Notes under the pieces: model-generated | What the model was told of the DNA's origin: nothing | The model's database searches: none | Seen by the model: only the letters and a program-made list of their open reading frames with translations | IMG/VR virus record: IMGVR_UViG_3300030116_005228 | Span: 1-36,171 of that record | DNA: 36,171 nucleotides | Reading direction: 5' to 3' (one strand) | DNA from: a virus | In this document: positions 1 through 8,608 of the stretch, piece after piece | Layout: every line of letters begins with the position of its first letter | Position numbering within the stretch: position 1 is the first letter of the stretch | Position numbers and translations under genes: made by a program

Positions 1-1457
1 GCCTTGGTGGCAATATAACAGCCCCAGTGTTGAATCAAGAATACCAGATAGACGTTATAACTAGCTCAAACACTTATACGATTACCGCTAAAGATACAAG
101 CGGTTCTGCTGTAACAGCTAATAGTAGTGATTCTGGAAATGGAGGCTCTTCAACAGTTGGGGCATACCAGATAAATACTGGTCTTAATGCTTGGTTGGAA
201 AGCACAGGTTGGGGTGTTGGAGCTTGGAATGCAGGAACATGGAGTTCTAGTACAGCTCTGTCTTCAACAAACCAGTTAAGACTTTATTCTCAAGATTCGT
301 TTGCAGATGATCTTTTATTTAATGTTCGTGCTGGTGGCGTGTATTTTTGGGACGAAAGCGGAGGCACAGGAGCCAGAGCGGTTAATTTAACAGCAGTTTC
401 TGGAGCAAGTGATGTCCCTGTTGCGGCACTACAGGTCATGGTGTCAGATGTAGACAGGCATGTGATTTGTTTTGGAGCCAACCCTATAGGCAGTGGCTCA
501 CTAAATCCTTTGTTTGTCAGATGGTCAGATCAAGAAAGCGCAGTTAACTGGACACCTACAGCGACTAACTCTGCTGGAGGACAAGTATTAAGTTCTGGGT
601 CTGAAATTATAGGTGCAGTCAAAACCAGACAGGAAATACTGATCTGGACAGATATTGGCATTCAGTCCATGCGGTTCGTTGGCGCACCGTTTATATTCCA
701 GTTTGGATCTGTGGCAGAGGGCGTTTCAATGATAAGCCCTAAAGCAGCGGTTGCTGTGGGAGACTCTGTGTTCTTTATGGACAATAGGGGATTCTACGTC
801 TACAACGGCTCTGTACAAAGGCTGGAATGTGCTGTACTTGATTTTGTATTAAGTAATATAAACATAGAACAACTGGGTAAGGTGTTTGCGGCATCTAATC
901 CAGACTTTAGTGAAGTAATGTGGTTTTACCCGGTAGGCACAGGGAATACTGATATTACCAACTATGTGTCTTACAACTATGTAGAAAACCTATGGATGAT
1001 TGGAACCCTGTCTAGGGCTGCTTGGACATATGCGCCTACCAGAGACAATCCGATTGCTAGTTCGGCTGACATTGATACGCCCCTGACAAACTATTTGTAT
1101 AACCATGAGTTTGGGCATGATGACGATGGTGCAGAGATGGTGGCTTTTATCGAGTCTGGTGATCTTGAGCTTGGTGATGGAGAGCAATTCATCATGGTGA
1201 AAAGGATTATTCCAGACTTTAGTTTTGGTGGTGGATCTTCCAGCGATGCCAGTATGACCATAACTTTAAAAGGCAAAGATTTTCCTTTGAATACAGCAAC
1301 AACATTGACTACCTCTACAGTTGTGCCGACAAGCTCTCAGTCACATGTCAGGGCTAGATCAAGAGACATAATACTGAGGGTAGAAAACACAGGCACAGGT
1401 TATAGTTGGAGATTGGGAACGCCTCGATTTGATATGAGAACGGATGGCAGACGCTAA
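1..1457 (+). CDS. Tail stabilization / head-to-tail protein (P22 gp10-like), 5' end missing
   Basis: The reading frame is open to the left edge (it runs from position 3 as LGGNITAPV), so the gene starts outside the window and the GTG at 27 need not be the true start. At least 484 residues are present. The visible protein is rich in Gly, Ser and Thr with many short beta-like segments (VYFWDE, GIQSMRFVG, VFFMDNRGFYVY) and ends in GTPRFDMRTDGRR, an ending I recognise from phage tail stabilization proteins of the P22 gp10 type. Such proteins close the portal and connect it to the tail needle in short-tailed phages. The gene opens a plus-strand run in which stops and starts overlap (its TAA shares a base with the next ATG at 1457), consistent with one late operon. 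Family assignment is from pattern recognition, not a search; a T7 gp12-like tubular protein is the alternative. Confidence 0.7.
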   Translation, partial: LGGNITAPVLNQEYQIDVITSSNTYTITAKDTSGSAVTANSSDSGNGGSSTVGAYQINTGLNAWLESTGWGVGAWNAGTWSSSTALSSTNQLRLYSQDSFADDLLFNVRAGGVYFWDESGGTGARAVNLTAVSGASDVPVAALQVMVSDVDRHVICFGANPIGSGSLNPLFVRWSDQESAVNWTPTATNSAGGQVLSSGSEIIGAVKTRQEILIWTDIGIQSMRFVGAPFIFQFGSVAEGVSMISPKAAVAVGDSVFFMDNRGFYVYNGSVQRLECAVLDFVLSNINIEQLGKVFAASNPDFSEVMWFYPVGTGNTDITNYVSYNYVENLWMIGTLSRAAWTYAPTRDNPIASSADIDTPLTNYLYNHEFGHDDDGAEMVAFIESGDLELGDGEQFIMVKRIIPDFSFGGGSSSDASMTITLKGKDFPLNTATTLTTSTVVPTSSQSHVRARSRDIILRVENTGTGYSWRLGTPRFDMRTDGRR

Positions 1458-1654
1458 TGGCTGAATACAGAAGAGTTGTACTGCCTGTAGCAACACCAGA
1501 GTACAACTCTAACAATGAGCAAGTCTCAAGAGCCACAGTAACCCAGACCCTTGAAGAAATGCAAAGTGACATTGCGGCTAACACCAAGAAAACTAGCAAG
1601 GAAAGTTCTTTGGCTTTGAGAAGGTTTCAGTTCTTGTTAATGGGAGCTAGTTGA
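1457..1654 (+). CDS. Small phage protein, unknown function
   Basis: A 65-residue protein that starts on the ATG overlapping the TAA of the preceding tail gene. It has a short basic N-terminus (MAEYRRVVLP), a probable helical middle (TVTQTLEEMQSDIAAN) and a basic, hydrophobic C-terminus. I do not recognise a domain. Its tight coupling to the stabilization gene and the next virion-like gene suggests a minor structural or assembly role. Overlaps at both ends make it very likely to be a real gene rather than a chance frame. Confidence 0.75.
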   Translation: MAEYRRVVLPVATPEYNSNNEQVSRATVTQTLEEMQSDIAANTKKTSKESSLALRRFQFLLMGAS

Positions 1655-1983
1655 TGGCTGATGCAATTAAAGTTCTGGGGCAGTTGGATGTGAGTGCCAC
1701 GACCACCACAACACTTTATACGGTTCCCGATCTAACCCAGACCACAGTTAGTTCTCTGGTTGTGTGCAATAGAGGCGGTTCGGGAATCACATTTAGGGTA
1801 AGTGTCCATGTCAATGGAGCAGGGGCAGATGACAAACAATTTATTTTTTATGATGAAGACTTGGCAGCAACAACTACAAGGACGGTGGTTATAGGGATGT
1901 GTCTAGGACAAAAGGATGTAGTGAAGGTGTATTCTAGTGCTGCTAACGTAAGCTTCAACTTATTTGGTGTGGAGACAAGTTAA
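1654..1983 (+). CDS. Small beta-rich virion-associated protein (putative)
   Basis: The start is placed at the ATG at 1654, which overlaps the upstream TGA (TGATG); the TTG one codon earlier is less likely. The 109-residue product alternates short hydrophobic strands and Thr/Ser-rich turns (TTTTTLYTVPD, SSLVVCNRGG, FRVSVHVNG, NVSFNLFGVE), as expected for a single beta-sandwich domain. Small proteins of this type occur beside tail and internal virion genes in marine phages and may decorate the capsid or tail. That role is inferred from shape and position; no catalytic motif is visible. Confidence 0.75.
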   Translation: MADAIKVLGQLDVSATTTTTLYTVPDLTQTTVSSLVVCNRGGSGITFRVSVHVNGAGADDKQFIFYDEDLAATTTRTVVIGMCLGQKDVVKVYSSAANVSFNLFGVETS

Positions 1984-4900
1984 TGAATAAATATCCTATG
2001 AAACCATTTATGGATGAAATGGCAACACATGGTCGCTATGGTGACACAATGTTGGTACACATGAATCCAGCGGAGGTAGAGGGCATAGCCTCTTTAGTAC
2101 CGGGTGGGAAGCTAACCATTAACCCTGTTACAGGACAACCAGAAGCGTTTTTGCAACTGTTAGCTCCTTTTTTCTTTAAGTCGGCTTTAGGACTGACTGC
2201 TGGAAAAGCAGCCCTTGCTACAGGCGCATTAACTGCGGCAGTGGAGGGAGACCTTAAAAAAGGATTTCTTTCTGGAATTATGAGCTATGGACTTGGCAAA
2301 GGTTTGGATGCTGCCTCAGAAGCTTTTAAGGGAGCGGCTCAGACAACAGCCGAAACAGGACTTCAGACAGCAGCCGATGTAGGAAAAGAAGTTGCAACAG
2401 AAGCTGTAACGGCAGCTCCAACAACAGTAGAGCAGGCTGTTCAACAAATGTATGGTAAAACTGGTGTTGTAACGGACGCTGCTGGAAATGCTATTTCAGG
2501 GCCAGCGGGAGCAGGTTTGCAATTATCCCCTCCAGCAACAGTAGATCAGGCTGTTCAACAAATGTATGGCAAAGCCGGTGTTATAACGGACGCTGGTGGC
2601 AACCCTATCTCAGGGGCTGGGGGAGTAGGCTTACAAGCACCGCAAGTTCCAGCTTCATTTACGGATAAACTTGGAGCAGGCGCAGAAGGCTTTGCAACTG
2701 CCATGTCTAATCCTAAAAACTTTCTTCCCACTGCCATTGGCGGAAGTATGCTTGAACAAGAATACATCCAAGATGACATGAGAGCCGCAGCTAAAAAAGC
2801 TGAAGAGGAAGACCTCTCAAGTCTGCAAGCTACAGAAAACACACTTTATTCTGCATTGTCAGCAGCCCAACCGGGAACCATGCGTCAGTTCCAGAATCCC
2901 TACCAATACTCTGCTGAAGGTGGTTTAGTCTCATTAGCTGAAGGAAGGCGAGTTCCAAAAGAAATTGAAGATACAGTGTTCTATAACAAAGAAGCAACTT
3001 TAGAATATCCATATCTAGGCGAAGCAGATATGTTTGGCAGAGAAATTGATATGCAAAGAATGTCTTTGTCTGACATGACAAATATAGGTGAGCTTTTAGA
3101 GATATTAAAAGCCAATGCTAAAGCAAAAGAAAGAGCAAAAGAAAGAGTAGAAAATATGTTTGTTGGCTTTACTGATTCAGAAGATTTATTAAATACAAGG
3201 TATATGCCTGAATTAGAAAGACAAAGCGATTTATTAAAACAAAGATTGCGGTTTTTAAGAGAAAACGACCCAGTTTATTATGCTGGAGAACTAGAGTCAG
3301 ATCGTTTAGATGCATATCGAGATGACAAATATATTCCACAATCTCTTTTAGAAGCAATAGATGAAGAAGAGTTAGAAAGATTTAAAGAGCTTTATAGTCG
3401 GTCTTCTTTTGAGGGCGGAGATGATACTGGATTAGAGCGTGTGGAATACACCACTTACAGCATGCCCGACTCTGAAATAAGATCAAAATGGAAAGATAGA
3501 ATCCAGAAAGAAATGCAAGAAGGCGGGATTGTATCTTTAGCTGAAGGAGGGAATGTTCCTTTAGACCCCCAAATAGCAGCGGCAAGAGCTGCCTACGAAG
3601 CAGGAGGAGTTGGAGGCGCACTTGATTTTACAAAAGCAGAGCGAGATGCGATTACCAACTGGTATAAAACAAATTACCCAAACCTTTTTAAAGACCCATC
3701 TGCTTCAGCACAAACAGCAGATCAAGCAGAAGCTCAAGAGCCTCCCCCTCCTCCCACGTTTTCTACATTCTATGACCAGAGCAGGGGCTTTTATGGCCCT
3801 GATTCAGGACAATCAGATCCAAATGATCCTTTATCTGGTATTGCTGGCCTTGGCACAGGCATGTTTGGTTTGGGTGGCTATAGAGGTTTGAATGTTGCTG
3901 GTCCTAATCAAAGGTCTATCGCAATACAGCAGGGGCTGAGAGGAAGATACCATAGTGCGCCACCAAAGGGATATTTGGCTGGATTTGAGCCTGAATATAT
4001 GTATTTCCAAGACACTGAGGTTCCTTTGGCTCCAGACCGAAGCATGAGGCCAAGGGCTTATAATCTTCCAATGGGATTACAAGGACAGGATTATTTTGGT
4101 TCTCCTCTAAACAGAGAAGCTTATCTTTCTAACATTGCAGATTATTACGGCAATCTTGGAACAAAGCAGATGCCTCAACCAATTGAGCAGGTTGATCCTA
4201 CAGTTCAACCTCCGCTTGTCCAGACTCCACTTGTTCAGCCTAAAGTGCAACCCCCAGTACAACCTCCAGTACAACCTCCAGTGACACCGCCTGCACCACC
4301 TCCTCTGGCGGGAGTGGGTCAAGCACCGGGAGCCATCCCTTCTGCATCTAAGCCCAAGTCTTACGAGGACATGGTTACTTTTAATCCAGAAACAAAACAG
4401 TTTGAGGCAAGAGTGGTTGATCAAGACTTAGGTGACTTTTTCTTTTCAGAAGCGGTTGAAGGGGCGGGAATTGGTGTTAGCGGCATAAACAATGAGGTTG
4501 ATTCAGCAGACTTACGAGAAGCTGCCAGACAAAAAGTAATAGGTCAGGTAAGAGAGCATTCTGAAAAACAATTAATGAAGAAATACCCAGCAGATTCACC
4601 GTACTGGGATAACTATGCAAGTCAGTTTGGGTATGTTAATCCTCACACTGGCAAAAAAGGAGCAAAGAAGGAAGCGGAGTCTAAAGCCAAGGGTAAGTCT
4701 GAACGTGTAATTCCAGAACATATAAGAAGAGCAGCAGCAAGACAAGCTCAACAAACAGGCAGATCAGTCAGAGGAGGGCTTTCAGTAGCTGGACCGTCTG
4801 GAAAGACCACATATTTTCAAGAAGGCGGCATAACAGAAATGGCTCCTGACTCTATAAGACAGGGTGTTGAACAAGCTGTTGGAACGCCAGAAGCTCCTCC

Positions 4901-5423
4901 TGAAGAAGTGATGCTCAGAACGGCTGTTGGTGAAACATCTGTCCCCGGTGGAGGTATAGCGTCTGTTGAAACAGATTTTGTTGCAGAAAAAGCACCTATG
5001 CAAAAACCTCCAATAGACACAAAAGATCCGTTAGTTGCACAAACTGTTCAAGCTGTTCTTGGAAGAGTTGATCAGCCTGATGCAATTATTAATTCCTTTA
5101 TTGATAAGTATGGTGTTGAAGCATTCCGTCAACTTAGAAATGATGTGTTAAGAATGGTTGAACCAAACGCCCAAACTGAAGGCATGATTACAGGTGCTGG
5201 AGGCGGTATGGATGATCAGGTAATGGGAATGATTGGGGATCAGCAGCGAGTAGCTGTTTCACCGGGAGAATACATCGTCCCTGCTGATGTGGTTTCTGGC
5301 ATAGGAGATGGAAGCTCAGAAGCAGGAGCAGAAGAGCTTGACGAGATGTTAGACGAGGTTAGGATGGCAAGAAACGGTGGTACTATACAGCCTCAACCTT
5401 ATGAAGGAGCATTGCCTCGATGA
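1983..5423 (+). CDS. Large internal or tail-associated virion protein
   Basis: A 1146-residue protein starting on an ATG that overlaps the upstream TAA. The N-terminus has Ala/Gly-rich hydrophobic helices (about residues 55-100). Two near-identical 38-residue units follow (about 147-223, both containing QAVQQMYGK). A charged helical region spans about 280-530, and a VQPP tandem repeat with more proline lies near 735-780. Three EGG[LI] motifs occur (EGGLVSLAEG, EGGIVSLAEG, EGGITEM). The C-terminus carries SPGEYIVPADVVS followed by a Gly/Asp/Glu-rich tail, a module I recognise from marine phage structural proteins of unknown function. Position between the tail gene and the gp13/gp14-like genes suggests a protein packaged in the virion, perhaps ejected. 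No enzymatic motif is visible; molecular function is unknown. Confidence 0.8.
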   Translation: MNKYPMKPFMDEMATHGRYGDTMLVHMNPAEVEGIASLVPGGKLTINPVTGQPEAFLQLLAPFFFKSALGLTAGKAALATGALTAAVEGDLKKGFLSGIMSYGLGKGLDAASEAFKGAAQTTAETGLQTAADVGKEVATEAVTAAPTTVEQAVQQMYGKTGVVTDAAGNAISGPAGAGLQLSPPATVDQAVQQMYGKAGVITDAGGNPISGAGGVGLQAPQVPASFTDKLGAGAEGFATAMSNPKNFLPTAIGGSMLEQEYIQDDMRAAAKKAEEEDLSSLQATENTLYSALSAAQPGTMRQFQNPYQYSAEGGLVSLAEGRRVPKEIEDTVFYNKEATLEYPYLGEADMFGREIDMQRMSLSDMTNIGELLEILKANAKAKERAKERVENMFVGFTDSEDLLNTRYMPELERQSDLLKQRLRFLRENDPVYYAGELESDRLDAYRDDKYIPQSLLEAIDEEELERFKELYSRSSFEGGDDTGLERVEYTTYSMPDSEIRSKWKDRIQKEMQEGGIVSLAEGGNVPLDPQIAAARAAYEAGGVGGALDFTKAERDAITNWYKTNYPNLFKDPSASAQTADQAEAQEPPPPPTFSTFYDQSRGFYGPDSGQSDPNDPLSGIAGLGTGMFGLGGYRGLNVAGPNQRSIAIQQGLRGRYHSAPPKGYLAGFEPEYMYFQDTEVPLAPDRSMRPRAYNLPMGLQGQDYFGSPLNREAYLSNIADYYGNLGTKQMPQPIEQVDPTVQPPLVQTPLVQPKVQPPVQPPVQPPVTPPAPPPLAGVGQAPGAIPSASKPKSYEDMVTFNPETKQFEARVVDQDLGDFFFSEAVEGAGIGVSGINNEVDSADLREAARQKVIGQVREHSEKQLMKKYPADSPYWDNYASQFGYVNPHTGKKGAKKEAESKAKGKSERVIPEHIRRAAARQAQQTGRSVRGGLSVAGPSGKTTYFQEGGITEMAPDSIRQGVEQAVGTPEAPPEEVMLRTAVGETSVPGGGIASVETDFVAEKAPMQKPPIDTKDPLVAQTVQAVLGRVDQPDAIINSFIDKYGVEAFRQLRNDVLRMVEPNAQTEGMITGAGGGMDDQVMGMIGDQQRVAVSPGEYIVPADVVSGIGDGSSEAGAEELDEMLDEVRMARNGGTIQPQPYEGALPR
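2421..2651 (+). repeat. Two tandem 114-bp coding repeats
   Basis: The units begin at 2421 and 2535 and are in frame, each encoding about 38 residues with the core VEQAVQQMYGK or VDQAVQQMYGK and then VVTDAAGN or VITDAGGN. The DNA is identical over stretches such as CAGGCTGTTCAACAAATG, while the ends have drifted, so this is an older in-frame duplication inside a virion protein. Confidence 0.85.
4245..4280 (+). repeat. 12-bp tandem repeat encoding VQPP
   Basis: Three consecutive 12-mers (GTGCAACCCCCA, then GTACAACCTCCA twice) encode VQPP repeats, flanked by related degenerate copies. They form a flexible proline-rich linker in the 1146-residue virion protein. Confidence 0.85.
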
Positions 5424-5908
5424 ACAGACCCTCAAACATAGTTGATATGGAATCTGTTTTTTCTCCAAAGAAAGCTGAAAGCGTTAGCAACATTACTTTA
5501 ATTCCTCCAGATCAAATATCGTTTTTATGGAAGAAGGTAAGAGAACAGTTGCGTCCAGCAGTTGAAAGATCAAAAGGCAGGTGGACGCTTGAGCATTTAA
5601 TGGTGGTGTTGGTTACAGGTCAGCAAAATTTGTGGATTGCTTGGGATGAAAACAATAACTCTATGGGGTGTGTTACAACACAAGTTATCAGCTACCCCAA
5701 CAGCAAGATGTTGGCATTCCAGTTTTTAGGTGGTGAAAATTTTGATTTATGGTATCCAAACATGCTGAAAACGCTTGAATCATTTGCCGCAGATAGCGAG
5801 TGTGAAGGTGTAGAGGGAACAGCTAGGTTTGGTTTTTGGAAATGGCTAGAAAAAGACGGCTTTGATAAGTCTTATGCTGTCTATGAAAAGGTATTTGAAG
5901 ATGTCTAA
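5420..5908 (+). CDS. GNAT-fold protein resembling T7 gp13-type internal virion protein
   Basis: A 162-residue protein whose ATG overlaps the upstream TGA (ATGA). The C-terminal half has the arrangement typical of phage gp13-like GNAT relatives: NLWIAWDENN, a hydrophobic strand (MLAFQFLGG), FDLWYPNMLKTLESFAADSEC and finally ARFGFWKWLEKDGFDKSYAVYEK, which parallels the last helix and strand of acetyltransferase folds. The acetyl-CoA loop R/QxxGxG/A is not obvious, so activity is doubtful; in T7 the corresponding protein is needed for virion morphogenesis. It lies directly before a gp14-like gene, the same order as in T7. The fold call is from motif recognition, the role from gene order. Confidence 0.6.
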   Translation: MNRPSNIVDMESVFSPKKAESVSNITLIPPDQISFLWKKVREQLRPAVERSKGRWTLEHLMVVLVTGQQNLWIAWDENNNSMGCVTTQVISYPNSKMLAFQFLGGENFDLWYPNMLKTLESFAADSECEGVEGTARFGFWKWLEKDGFDKSYAVYEKVFEDV

Positions 5909-6944
5909 AGGTGGTGGCGGAGGCCCGACTCATACAACGTCTGATGTAACACAAAGCAACTTGCCCCCATATGCAGAACCGTATTACCGGGATCTTATGG
6001 CGCGAGTGGGTTATGAATCCGCAGTGCCTTACACTCCATACGCTGGTTCTCGTTTGGCAATGTTCTCTCCCCAAGAACAAACTGCGATGGACAGGATATC
6101 AGCACTAGGCGTAAGCGGCACTGGCCCAGAACTGGACACACAGGCAATGATTGCTGGTCAGGTCGGATCTGGAAGCCCCTATGCAGATGCAATGTTACGA
6201 TCCACACAATACGCACAATCTGTTCCGCTGAGTTATGGCGGGACTATGACATATGATGCAATTAATCCTTACATGAGTCCTTATCAGCAAGCTGTTGTAG
6301 ATGTAGAAAAAAGAGAAGCTCGTAGGCAGTCTGACATGATGGGCAGAGACATGGGATTGCAAGCTGCTGGAGCAGGTAGTCTGGGAGGCTATAGAGAGGC
6401 TCTCATGCAGTCTGAGAGGGAAAGAAATCTTGGGCAACAATTAGGCGATATACAGACCAGAGGCTCTCAGAGCGCATATGAGGCGGCTAGACAGGCATAT
6501 GAAGCAGATAGAGCGGCTAGGTTTTCAGCAGAACAGTATAATGCGGCTCTTATGCAACGTGCTGCGGAGCTTGGTCAGTCAGCTTATGGTCAGCTTCTTT
6601 CTGGAGATCAACAAAGACTTGCGGCAGCAGGAATGCTAGGAGATGTTGCTGCACAACGACAACTGATGGAGCTAGAAAGACTAAATGCCATGATGGGCGT
6701 AGGCGCACAACAGCGTGATCTATATCAAAGAAGTCTGGATCTTGGTTATCAGGATTTCTTACGTCAACAGGCATTTCCGAGAGAGCAGTTGCAGTTCTAC
6801 AGTTCTATGCTGCAAGGGGTTCCAGTCAGACCCGGAGAAACCACGGCAACTTATGGTCAAACTCCAAGCTTTGGTCAGCAAGCCATTGGTGCAGGTATTG
6901 CAGGTCTAGGACTTTATAATCAGCTACAAAGAGGTGCAGGGTAA
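5901..6944 (+). CDS. Internal virion / ejection protein (T7 gp14-like)
   Basis: The start is set at the ATG at 5901, giving MSKGGGGGPTHTT; upstream in-frame ATGs lie deep inside the preceding gene. The 347-residue product has a Gly-rich N-terminus, then LPPYAEPYYRDLMARV and YTPYAGSRLAMFSPQEQ. A long Ala/Gln-rich helical core follows (about 80-270, for example SAYEAARQAYEADRAARFSAEQYNAA as a run of short heptad-like units), and the C-terminus is hydrophobic and Gly-rich (IGAGIAGLGLYNQL). This layout matches ejection proteins that form the trans-envelope channel in short-tailed phages. It overlaps the preceding gene by 8 nt and abuts the next one (TAATG). Confidence 0.65.
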   Translation: MSKGGGGGPTHTTSDVTQSNLPPYAEPYYRDLMARVGYESAVPYTPYAGSRLAMFSPQEQTAMDRISALGVSGTGPELDTQAMIAGQVGSGSPYADAMLRSTQYAQSVPLSYGGTMTYDAINPYMSPYQQAVVDVEKREARRQSDMMGRDMGLQAAGAGSLGGYREALMQSERERNLGQQLGDIQTRGSQSAYEAARQAYEADRAARFSAEQYNAALMQRAAELGQSAYGQLLSGDQQRLAAAGMLGDVAAQRQLMELERLNAMMGVGAQQRDLYQRSLDLGYQDFLRQQAFPREQLQFYSSMLQGVPVRPGETTATYGQTPSFGQQAIGAGIAGLGLYNQLQRGAG

Positions 6945-8608
6945 TGATGAACATTCTGGAAAAAGAAGACTTAATTAAAGGTCTTCCAGATAATGTTTTA
7001 CAGCAACAGATGAAGGCTCCTACAGGAGAGCTTCCCCAGTTCCTTTTGATATCTGAAATACAACGCAGAACAGATATGCGTAAAAAGCTTCAGGAGCAGC
7101 CTAAAAAAGAAACGGTGTCCGAGCAAATTATGATGGAAGGCATCATGTCTAACAGACCTCCTATGCAACCTCAGATGCAACAGCCACAGATGCAACCCCA
7201 AATGCAGCCACAGATGCCTCCTATGGATAGCCAAGGTATAGCTGGTTTATCTGCGCCTCCAATGGGTATGGCAGAAGGCGGGATAGTCAGGATGTTTCAG
7301 GGCGGTTTGCCCGGTGCGCCTAAAGGATTTCAAGGAAATCTTTTATCAGCAGATAATATGAAAAAACAAAAAGACTTGATTTATCAAAAACTATTAAATT
7401 TAGAAAATCTAAATGATATTGCTGCTAGTGGAGAGTTTGCTCCAGAAATTATTCAGTCGGTAATTAATGAAATGGAAGGCGAGGGTTTTAGAGGAAGACA
7501 GCCTTATATAGCAACAGATGATTCAGGAGAAACGACTGTAATTCCAACATCTAGAGAGCAACAGCAAACATTTGACAGATTACAAAGAAATGTAAATAGA
7601 GGTGACAGTCAGTCAAGCCCGTTTTCATATGAAAATAATATTTTAAGGGAAAACTTGTTTGAATCTTTAGGACAAGATAGAGAGGATGGAAAAGTAGAAA
7701 GCCGAGCATTAAAAGATGTGCTGGGTGGTTTTCTCCCCGACATGTCTGGAAGCAACACGCCTGTAAAAGATTTCTTTGGTGGGATGCGTTCTTTGTTTGG
7801 ATCTGGTGATGAAGGACCAACAAAAGCAGAAGAATTAGCAAGACTAAGAAGAAATTATGAAGCTGGTCTTAGGCCTGATGGAACTGCTTCAGATGTAAAT
7901 GTAACAGGATTTAACGAAGTGCAAAAACAAGGTGTTAATTCTAACGCTCAAGAACGTGCTGAAATAGTTTTTAATAAATTTAAAAACTTGGGAGACGCTG
8001 ACTCTAGAAAAACAAAAGAAGATGATATAAAAGGATCATTGCTGGGAGACTTGATAGGTTTTGGTAGATCAGCCCTTGAAACAGATGAGGATGCCTCGCT
8101 TCTCGATTATTCTGATTTGATTGAGCAAAGCAGAAGACAATCAAAGGGAGATGCCCTGACCCAGCTTGGCCTTGGAATAATGGGTGGCAGTCTGCAAACA
8201 GGCTTAGAAAGAGCAGCCAAGTCTGTGTCGAAAGAAAGAGATCGAGAGATGAAGTTGAGATTGCAAGAACGGATGTCTGGTCAGAAAGCACTAGAAGCTG
8301 ACAGAGCAAGAGGCATTCAGGCATTGGCGGCAGCAGCCAAAGTGCAACAGTATGCAGATCGTTTTTCTACAGAAGAAACGAAGCAAACAGAAACGACAAA
8401 AAGAGCAATATTTCAAACCGCTTTAAGAGAAGCTGGAGATTACTTGAAAGACAATCCCAACCCTCCTTCCTCTTTTAAAACAAATAACAAAAATAGAAAG
8501 GACGCATGGCGAAATCATATTATAGATCGGTATTTCAACCGAATTATGCAAAGCCTTGGAGGGGGTCGTGTTGATTTTAGTGGTATAGAACTTGAAGGAG
8601 TTGGTTAG
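6944..8608 (+). CDS. Internal virion-type protein with Met/Gln/Pro repeats
   Basis: A 554-residue protein starting at an ATG that overlaps the upstream TAA; a second ATG follows at once. After a helical N-terminus it has a repetitive segment of MQPQ-type units (about residues 73-95, nt 7160-7230) leading into MAEGGIVRMFQGGLPG, the same EGG[IL] motif found in the 1146-residue protein. The remainder is charged and helical, with an Ala/Lys-rich stretch (LTQLGLGIMGGSLQTGLERA, about 405-425) before a basic C-terminal domain. No enzyme motif is visible. Its place between the gp14-like gene and the giant protein suggests an ejection or scaffold-like role, comparable in position to T7 gp15. That is an inference from order only. 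Confidence 0.7.
   Translation: MMNILEKEDLIKGLPDNVLQQQMKAPTGELPQFLLISEIQRRTDMRKKLQEQPKKETVSEQIMMEGIMSNRPPMQPQMQQPQMQPQMQPQMPPMDSQGIAGLSAPPMGMAEGGIVRMFQGGLPGAPKGFQGNLLSADNMKKQKDLIYQKLLNLENLNDIAASGEFAPEIIQSVINEMEGEGFRGRQPYIATDDSGETTVIPTSREQQQTFDRLQRNVNRGDSQSSPFSYENNILRENLFESLGQDREDGKVESRALKDVLGGFLPDMSGSNTPVKDFFGGMRSLFGSGDEGPTKAEELARLRRNYEAGLRPDGTASDVNVTGFNEVQKQGVNSNAQERAEIVFNKFKNLGDADSRKTKEDDIKGSLLGDLIGFGRSALETDEDASLLDYSDLIEQSRRQSKGDALTQLGLGIMGGSLQTGLERAAKSVSKERDREMKLRLQERMSGQKALEADRARGIQALAAAAKVQQYADRFSTEETKQTETTKRAIFQTALREAGDYLKDNPNPPSSFKTNNKNRKDAWRNHIIDRYFNRIMQSLGGGRVDFSGIELEGVG

Noticed and set aside
4107-4424. Minus-strand ORF rich in Arg and Trp opposite the proline-rich repeat
   Set aside because: It is the antisense reading of the VQPP repeat, with no ribosome site and opposite to the operon.
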